A stretch of 64,000 bases of DNA, taken from the NCBI RefSeq assembly GCF_918797505.1, contig NC_092801.1, forward strand, positions 23,622,116 through 23,686,115, read 5' to 3'. The position numbers were made by a program, and so were the translations under genes. Below the pieces are notes generated by a model, which was given only the letters and a program-made list of their open reading frames with translations, was not told the DNA's origin and did not search any database. Positions within the stretch are counted from its first letter, which is position 1. Every line of letters starts with the position of its first letter. The stretch comes from Bemisia tabaci (taxonomy: Eukaryota; Arthropoda; Insecta; Hemiptera; Aleyrodidae). Positions 56,380 to 64,000 of this stretch are shown in pieces.

Positions 56380-57128
56380 CAGAAGAATTAAGAATTAACG
56401 AATTAGGACATTTAAGGGGAAATCTTCAGTGGAGTGACTTTTGTAAAGTTGAGTTGAAAAATCGAATATCGACAAAAAACCCCTTCTGATGGCCAGAGAA
56501 TGGAGATGTTGCATGTGTGAGGAATTTGCGATTTGACTGTTGATTCTTATGTAAAAGTTCGCGAGAAACACGATATGGCCACTGGTTTTCTCTAAAATCA
56601 ACTCTCAAGCTCAAAAACAGCTCTCAAGTTGAGGCCAAAATGGAGGGGATACCCCACCCTACCCTGAGAGTCCGCCTCTACATCAAAACAAACTCTCCAC
56701 GCAAAGATAGGGAGCAAAATACATTAGCAGTGATGCTGTGTTTTCAGTTTTGGAGTCCTTAAATAAAGTGGCAATCCTGTCAATGTATTTGCTCCCTATC
56801 TTTGAATGGAGAGTTTGTCTTGAAGTAAAGGGGGACTCTCCGGATAGCGTGGGATATCCCCTCCATTTTGGCCTCAACTTGAGAGCTTTTTTTGAGCTTG
56901 GGAGTTGATTTCAGAGAAAACCAGTGGCACCATCGTGTTTCTCGCGAACTTTTACGAAAGAATCAATGGTCAAATCGCAAATCCCTCACAGATGCAACAT
57001 CTCCATTACAGAAGAATTAAGAATTAACGAATTAGGACATTAAAGGGGAAATCTCCAGTGGAATGACTTTTGTAAAGTTGAGTTAAAAAATCGAATATCG
57101 AAAAAAAACCCCTTTGATGGCCAAAGAA
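56380..57128 (+). repeat. 120-bp direct repeats bracketing an M4 element
   Basis: CAGAAGAATTAAGAATTAAC through AAACCCC and GATGGCCA-AGAA occurs at 56380-56500 and again at 57009-57128, with about ten differences. The M4 copy at 56500-57006 lies exactly between them. Confidence 0.85.
56500..57006. mobile_element. M4 fold-back element
   Basis: ATGGAGATGTTGCATGTGTG mirrors GATGCAACATCTCCAT; ~230-base arms. Confidence 0.85.
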
Positions 57129-57130
57129 TT

Positions 57131-57291
57131 GGTGACCATGCGTGAATAATCGATTAAATTGTTTTTTCCCTATTTGAAGCTATGGTAAAGAATCGATTAT
57201 TAAGGTGTTCGCTGCGAACACCCCATTTTTCGATTCATTTCCATAGGTTTAAATGGTAGATCGATACATCGAAAAGCACGCCGCGCCACTG
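57131..57291. mobile_element. M1 MITE, diverged
   Basis: GGTGACCATGCGTGAATAAT at the left, CACGCCGCGCCACTG at the right. A further left-end piece (GACGAGGCGCGAATGATCG) lies at 56321-56366, before the first 120-bp repeat. Confidence 0.68.
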
Positions 57292-57349
57292 GTCGACGGC
57301 GAAACTCCCAAACCATGTGTTTCGCACTGTTGTTTTGCAGTTTTCACTA

Positions 57350-57464
57350 TGGTTCCTGAAAATTTAAAGGAAAAATATTCATAACTTTCCTTAAAAATAA
57401 ATATTGTGTCAAAGGAAATTTGGCAACTCTCGAATGTTCATACGGCGTTCTTCCAGATCGGCAG
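57350..57464. mobile_element. M2 right half
   Basis: AATTTAAAGGAAAAATATTC through GGCGTTCTTCCAGATCGGCAG-like end; no left half nearby. Confidence 0.62.
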
Positions 57465-57744
57465 TATTATCACAACACTCGGCGTTCCTTTCAGATTTAA
57501 CTTAAAGTTACAGAAAAAAACATAGGGGATGCTACCCCATCTTGCGCCATAGTGTGTCACTCTATTGTCGTTCCCGGGCTGTGGTCTCTCCTGGGACACG
57601 CGCTTGACATTTCGTTATTTCACGTGTCAGACACAACTTAGCCAGCGTTTGGTCGATTCTTAACTCTGGACCCTGTCCTCTGACTCTCCCAATGCAACAT
57701 TTGTTGGCGAGAACTATACTGCCGTGATAGCGAAGAGAGTGGTA

Positions 57745-57966
57745 CTGCCGTGCTAAGGAAGAAAGCCGTATGAACCTTCAGGCGTTGCCAAATCTCCTTG
57801 GATAGAACACGAATTTCCTGGTGAGCTTATGAATATTTTTCCTCCAATTTTTCAGATAATTTTGTTCTCACTTTAACATACGCATTTTCTGAAAATTTCA
57901 TAGGAAAATATTCATAACTTTTATTAAATATAGATATTGTATCGGAGGAAATTTGGCAACTCTCGG
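57745..57966. mobile_element. M2 copy, right end missing
   Basis: CTGCCGTGCTAAGGAAGAAA to TTTGGCAACTCTCGG; the terminal repeat on the right is lost. Confidence 0.7.
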
Positions 57967-58270
57967 AAAAGTGCAAAAATGACGTTTTCAGAAAACGGGC
58001 TCAGAAGCGTCTGATCGAGACATTTTATCGAAAGAGCCTCCGTTCTTTGTCAAATTGCTTGCACTCACTTATCATCCGAAAGACTCCTAGAAATCGTTTG
58101 GATGATTAAAAATCGACGATTTTATGTCAACATGGAAGAGGTATTTTTCGTTCTCATGATAGGATATGGTTAAACAAGACAGCCGTAAGTGCTTCCTTCT
58201 ACATGCTTTCGTGGTTGCGTTTTGGACACACAGCAAACGCATTTTTAGGTTAGAAACTGGCAGAAGAGAG

Positions 58271-59455
58271 CGGCATTTTACTTGAAAGCACTGTTTTCAT
58301 TGGCCCTCTGGAGGTATATTGTCACTTACTGCTGTCTTGCCTGAAACTATGTCATTTTTTGCGGACTTACGACTTTCGCTCATGTCTCGTTTTTATACAA
58401 ATCAGACGAATTTTGCTGTTTTAGGTATTTCAGTGATTTCATTTAGAAGAGATTAGACGAATTTCGAAGGAAACTCGATTTCGAAATTTTGTTACTTACT
58501 GCTCTCTTCGCTGCCACAGGCTGTCGTGCATCGACACAAACAATTGAATAAAAACTTCTAAGTCCAAACACAGTGCGGTCGGCGTGTAACCTGTAACGAA
58601 AATTAGCGCCTACAAGACCGAGTGAATACTTCACGCATTGCACCAAACACAGTAAGGTAACTCGGGTAACTCGAGATTAGAAATTCGCTAAAGAGGGCGG
58701 TATTTTACTTGAAAGCACTGTTTCCATTAGCTCTCTGGAGGTATATTATATTGAAAATTACTGCTGTCTTGCCTGAAACTACGTCATTTTTTGCGGACTT
58801 ACGGCTTTCGCCCATGTCTCGTTTTTATATACAAATCAGACGAATTTTGCTGTTTATATTTCAATGATATCATTTAAATGAGATTAGACGAATTTTTAAG
58901 AAAACTCGATTTCGAAAATTTGACACTTACTGCTCTCTTCGCTGCCACAATAGTATTTTCATACTCTCTTCTCGATGCACGGCGGCCGTCGTGCATCGGC
59001 ACAAACAATCGAGGAAGATGAGAAATGCTCAAATCCGCCCGTTTGAATAAAAACTTCTAAGTCCAAACACAGTGCGGTCGGCGTGTAACCTGTAACGAAA
59101 ATTAGCGCCTACAAGACCGAGTGAATACTTCACGCATTGCACCAAACACAGTAAGGTAACTCGGGTAACTCGAGATTAGAAATTCGCTAAAGAGGGCGGT
59201 ATTTTACTTGAAAGCACTGTTTCCATTAGCTCTCCGGAAGCATATTGTCACTTACTGCTGTCTTGCCTGAAACTACGTCATTTTTTGCGGACTTTCGGCT
59301 TTCTCATTTGTCTCGTTTTGATATAATTAAGATGAATTTTGCTGTTTTAGCAATTTCAGTGATTTCATCTAAAAGAGTTTAGATTAATTTTGAAGGAAAC
59401 TCGATTTCGAAAGCACTGTTTTCATTAGCTCTCTGGAGGTATATTGTCACTTACT
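58271..59455 (+). repeat. Two and a half large tandem units (~430 and ~500 bp)
   Basis: Each unit has ATTTTACTTGAAAGCACTGT, TACTGCTGTCTTGCCTGAAA, GACTTACG/TCGGCTTTC, CTGCTCTCTTCGCTGCCAC and the dispersed motif with CACGCATTGCACCAAACAC. The second unit has about 70 extra bases. Confidence 0.85.
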
Positions 59456-60010
59456 GGTAATAACAGGTAACCCAATTATTAAAGCACGATGTTGCGATTT
59501 TTGCAACTGAGCCTTTGAGGGAGCGTGCAAAGAAAATTTCCATCGAAATTGAACAATTTGATCAAGACAGTAACACATTCCGAGTGACGCAGTTATTCTC
59601 GAGGAACTTAGGAGGAGGCACTGCGTGGTTATCGACAGGAAATGAATTGCAGTATCGATTGCGCGGGAATACTGCGGGCAGGCACAAAAAATGAGTCAGT
59701 ATATGCATGTAACCCTCTTAAGCCATTTGGGAAATGAATAAAAAATTGTATTCCCGAGAATTGCGAATTGCTTACGTGTTCTCCAGAGCATATTGCCAAA
59801 ATGTACATTCACACGGAAGTATAGCGAAATAATATCAAATTTAAAACCAAACCAATCATCCTGGTTTTCTGCAACGAGGATGACTCTTTTGCAATTTTGA
59901 AAAGTCAGAATTCCCTACCTCCATTTTTATAAAAAAGCGATGAGGGGCGATGTTGAGACGTTGGTGTGGTTGGTGTGGAATAAGATTAGGTGAAAGAATT
60001 GGGCCCTGCA

Positions 60011-60261
60011 CTGCCATGCTGAGGAAGAACGCCGTATGAACATACGAGCGTTGCCAAATTTCCTTAGATAAAATGCTTATTTTTGAGGATAGTTACGAAT
60101 TTTTCCTTTAAACTTTCAGAATCCTTAGGTAAAATTACGAACAAAATTATCGGAAAAATTGGGAGGAAAATATCCATAAGTTCACAAGGAAATTCGCGTT
60201 CTATCGAAGGAAATTTGGCAACGCCTGAAGGTTCATACGGCGTTTTTCCTTGGCACGGCAG
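60011..60261. mobile_element. M2 fold-back MITE abutting M10
   Basis: CTGCCATGCTGAGGAAGAAC mirrors CGTTTTTCCTTGGCACGGCA. It ends where M10 starts. Confidence 0.78.
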
Positions 60262-60535
60262 CAGGCTGATTGTTGAAATTGATAGACAAAGTTATAGACA
60301 AAGAAGACAAAAGGGATATAGAGGGATCCTGTTGGTGGAAAAGGGTGGTTGCAATGGACAATGGAGGTAGGTAATAGACTAACTAACGGCAACCCACGAT
60401 AGACCCTATAGTTAGTCCATCATTTTCTCCCTTAGTCTATAGGAACCAACCATTTCAACCAAAAGAATCGTTCCATACTCCCTATGTCTTCTTTGTTAAT
60501 CACTTTGTCTATCACTTTCAACGATCAACCCGCAG
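60262..60535. mobile_element. M10 element, second copy
   Basis: TTGATAGACAAAGTTATAGAC-type left end (20 bases or fewer conserved at a time), TTTGTCTATCACTTTCAACG right end. A third end fragment lies at 61985-62035. Confidence 0.75.
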
Positions 60536-60625
60536 TGTACTGCTTTGTTTTTTTAAGAGGGCGCAAAATAGAATACGGGAATAAGAAGGGAGAGGACTAT
60601 ATCGTCCCTCCTCCGACATAAGGGC

Positions 60626-60790
60626 CAGTGGCGTGGCGTGAATTGCGATATATCGATTGTTAGGCCATTTAAACCTATGGAAAAGGATCGATAAACAAGG
60701 TGTTCGCAGCGAACACCTTAATAATCGATTCTTTACCATAGGTTTAAACGGCATAACAATCGATATATCGCAATTCACGCCACGCCACTG
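60626..60790. mobile_element. M1 MITE
   Basis: 165 bp; flanks ATAAGGGC exact on both sides. The arms are almost perfect mirrors. Confidence 0.92.
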
Positions 60791-62295
60791 ATAAGGGCGT
60801 ATCTCGATTTCCTCATGAGCCCCAGAAAGCACAGGATAATACGGGGAGCAAGGCTCATGTGGAATTCGAGATACGCCTTTTATGTCGGAGGAGCGACTAT
60901 AAATTGAGAAAATGAAAAGAGACAGAGGGTAGTCGGTTAGAGAGTGAACAGGGACAGCACATTAGAAGGGATTAATGTGAGTTGACGTCAAGGTATTTTT
61001 TAATAAGTAACCGTGAGGAGGGTTTGTGTCCCTGACCTTACAAGCATATTTGGACTGCGTCTCGCAGAAAGGAGTCAAGCCACATCAGCTGTTGCCAACT
61101 TTAACTGAGAAATCTAATGTTTTATAAGGGAACGATTGTGCGGATTTTTATGAAATTTTTAAGGAGTTTGCTTCGTACTATGCAGAATTTTCACTGAAAT
61201 TTGCACAAAAATCCGCACATGCTTAGTGCGGTTCATTTACTGTTCGGAATTTTTCTACTGAAATTGTTTCGATGTCAGGTTGTCAATTAAAATCTCTGGT
61301 GAATGGCGAATTTGCATGCAAATTTTTTATATTGCTTCATCTGAAAGTGCTTTAAGAGCTGATTTCACAGTATTTATTATAATACTTTTCTGAGATGGGA
61401 AATAGTTTAAAAATAGATTTAAAGGTGAGAAAATGCACCGCCTAGTGACGTCATCTGGCGGCATTTCCCATTTAAACGCACGTATTTTAGCAGATTAGGT
61501 CATTTAGTCATATCTTTTCCATAATAATTGTTCAATTCATGAACCAAGGGTACCCTCGTGTCCAGTTCACTCAGTAGTTTCCACTTAAACACGAAATTCA
61601 TCAAATTTCAGACACTTGCAAATTCTCTATTATGTTGGATCGATAGCTAAAATCGAAAAGTGCGATTTCCGACTCGGACGTTGCAAATCTCCGCTCATAT
61701 TTTAAAAGAAAAGCAAAAAATCGTTCTTCTTTACATTTTCTTCGAAATTTTCTCACCTTTTCAAATATAAGCACGACAAATTTCAAAAAGATATTTTGGT
61801 CAGTTTTCTTTAATAAAATGAAACATAACTGGAAACTTTGGGATGTTGCGATGGAAATACACATTTTTTTTGCTTCAGCCATCACTATAACATTTTATTA
61901 AATAGAAGGGAAATTAGATTCGGAGATTAGCCTGTTTAAAGAAATCAGTAATTATATAATTAACTTTGAATAGAACGGTATTGATCGATGTCTATCGCTT
62001 TGTCTATCAATTTCAACAATTAGCCTGCTGGCAGACAGACAAATTTGGGCCTGTCTAACTCGAGTTTTTGGCTTGTGAACCTGTGATTCGCTATCTGCAT
62101 ACTTAGAGCTCCTTCTAAGCAAGAGATACCACTATTTCGACTTGGGAGAGCGCGTTTAGCATACCTCATCGTTTGAAGGCGGACTCTTCATTCCCGTTTG
62201 TGACATCCATGAGCCGCGTTGTCCTAACTCTCTCTATAAAGGAACTCTATTATGTAATTACATTAACTTACAGCATCCGCCATTTTTGGGTCCTA
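60791..62295. other. Spacer, no gene seen
   Basis: It holds a left-arm relative of the 53807 element (61067-61140), an M10 end fragment and AT-rich sequence. No credible frame. Confidence 0.5.
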
Positions 62296-62709
62296 CACTG
62301 AAAAAAAATTCTCAGCGTTTTTACCAAGGTCCGTTGGTAACTTTACCATCTCACTTTTTTTACCAATTATTGGTAATTTTACCAAGACAGACTGGTAAGC
62401 TTACCTAAAAACCGGTATTTTTACTGTTTTCTTCAGGTAAGAATACCACTTTTATTGGTAATCAATTCCCGGTAACTTTGCCATTTTATCTCGGTAATAC
62501 TACCACAGTCGATAAAAAATATTGGCGTTTTTACCAAGGTCCAGTAAAATTACCGAGAAAGTTCAATGATTTTACCGAGATTTCTCGGTAAAATTACCAA
62601 TTACATAAATGGTAATTTTACCAAGAAAAACTGGGATCAAATAGAACCCTGAATTCTTGGTGATTTTACCCTTTTCTTAGTAAATACATTGATATTTTTT
62701 TTTTCAGTG
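62296..62709. mobile_element. TA-flanked element filled with GGTAA/TTACC words
   Basis: CACTGAAAAAAAATT mirrors TTTTTTTTTCAGTG and TA lies on both sides. The inside repeats TTTTACCA, TGGTAA and CGGTAA more than twenty times in both orientations. Confidence 0.8.
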
Positions 62710-63088
62710 TAAGAGATCCATGACGCTCAAGATGGAGGAGCCAATCAAAATTCATATCCACTTGGCGAGCCTCTCTGTCAATGAGAGGGCATTCACTCAC
62801 CCATTGACATGGGGGAAGGGGACTAAGTTTACCCTTTGCGTGGGTGAATCTATACCCCCGCGGCTGTTCCTGTCCTAGCTAGAAGCTATATATTGTTTTA
62901 CTTCATATCGACACCGTCAAAACATGACTCTGTGACGTTAGTAACAACAGCGACGACATTTCGCCGTTAGCATTACTTTCAGTTTTTATAATTTCTCGGA
63001 AGATGCGCCTTCCGGGAATCCGGAATATTTTCGAGACGGTTAATTTTATCATTCGAGCGCCGGGGTCGAACTCGAGAGAGGTCCGCCT

Positions 63089-63253
63089 CAGTGGCGTGGC
63101 GTGAATTGCGATATATCGATTGTTATGCCATTTAAACCTACGGTAAAGAATCGATTATTAAGGTGTTCGCTGCGAACAACCTGTTTATCGATCCTTTTCC
63201 ATAGGTTTAAATGGCGCAACAATCGATGTATCGTAATTCACGCCACGCCACTG
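63089..63253. mobile_element. M1 MITE
   Basis: 165 bp; flanks GTCCGCCT exact on both sides. Confidence 0.92.
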
Positions 63254-63348
63254 GTCCGCCTTTAACCCCGAATAACGCGCAATTACAGATCGGTGTACAG
63301 TATGTCTCGAGAGATCCCCTCGAGTCCACCCACATCACCGTCTCGTTT

Positions 63349-63514
63349 CAGTGGCGATGCGTGAATGATCGATTATCGATATTTCTCCATTTTAAGCTCT
63401 GGTGAAGAATCGATAAACAGGGTGTTCATTGCGTACATTCTGTTTTTCGATCCTTCTCCATACATTTAAATGGCAGATCGATTGATGTATCGCAAAGCAC
63501 GCCCCGCTATACTG
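63349..63514. mobile_element. M1 MITE, diverged subtype
   Basis: CAGTGGCGATGCGTGAATGA at the left, GCACGCCCCGC and ACTG at the right; belongs to the ATGATCGATTATCGAT subtype. Confidence 0.75.
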
Positions 63515-63572
63515 TCGTTCATATTTTATGGATTCAAAGAATCACGAATGTCGCTGATTTTTAGAAGCGCAA

Positions 63573-63927
63573 TTGGACGTATTCCTGATAAACGATAAAG
63601 GAAGGAAAGAAAGGGTTTGCTCGTTAGTTCTTGGACCATAAGAATGAATGGGAGTTATAAAGCACCAATGACGTCAGCGGTGACGAAGCCGCTGCCTCCG
63701 CTAACTCATGAGCCCTGTCCACAACGCTGTTTTCCCATGCTCGTGGCTCATGAGTGCAATACATAACTGGCGCTTGGTACCGTTTGATGTATAATGTAAA
63801 ATCCCGCTTTTCCATCTCCCCCGGAGGAATCACGCCCTCTTTTACATTGCCTCTTATGCAGCCCACCACGATCACACCCTATCTTCCCCACACGCCTTTA
63901 GGTCAGTTTAGCAGAAATACGTCCAAT
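63573..63927. mobile_element. M5 fold-back element, long form
   Basis: TTGGACGTATTCCTGATAAA mirrors TTTAGCAGAAATACGTCCAA. The centre shares GTGACGTCAGCGGT and CTCATGAG words with 24230-24360. Confidence 0.75.
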
Positions 63928-64000
63928 TTAAGAGATGGATGTGTCCACGCAATGTGCATAGGCGTTGATAGAGCAATACTCTTGGGTTGAACTAGCCCCC

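Overview
The window looks like nuclear DNA of an insect. Two intron-split genes use GT-AG introns, there is a metazoan-type U2 snRNA, and the gaps are packed with non-autonomous DNA transposons. The UDP-glycosyltransferase resembles insect UGTs. The abundance of fold-back MITEs suggests a sap-sucking hemipteran, possibly a whitefly; that last step is inference and no species marker is visible.

Layout: (1) 1-8500 holds a U2 snRNA gene (1708-1895, +), several fold-back elements and a hAT-like element. (2) 8624-13577 (-) is a three-exon gene whose phases join into a 257-residue secreted protein. Its core matches the LRAT/PLAAT thiol-hydrolase pattern (Asn-Cys-x-His near residue 176, His105), but the first expected catalytic His is Arg92. 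A TATA box lies just upstream. (3) 13850-29000 is a repeat field: two 0.88-kb hAT elements with 8-bp target duplications, a nested 2.9-kb element with about 800-bp inverted arms, a Helitron-like element (25144-25989) and many MITEs. (4) 29628-52754 (+) is a seven-exon UGT gene whose exons join in phase into 520 residues; its introns are full of MITEs. (5) 52780-64000 holds satellites, nested MITEs and no gene I can support.

For reference I named the repeat families by their ends: M1 (CAGTGGCGTGGCGTG, 165 bp, 8-bp duplications, hAT-like), M2 (CTGCCGTGCTAAGG, ~250 bp), M3 (GGCGGATCCAGCAA), M4 (ATGGAGATGTTGCATG, ~505 bp), M5 (GGACGTATTTCTG), M6 (CAGGGCCGGAT, ~880 bp hAT), M7 (GGTGATTCGATGG at TTAA), M8 (TGGGCCTGTTGC, ~615 bp), M9 (GAGGGGCTTGGAGGA) and M10 (TGATAGACAAAG, ~275 bp).

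The two protein genes have unrelated functions: the UGT would act in the ER membrane on small lipophilic molecules, and the LRAT-like protein would be secreted. No operon-like or pathway link between them is visible. Nearly all other long reading frames are chance frames through repeats.
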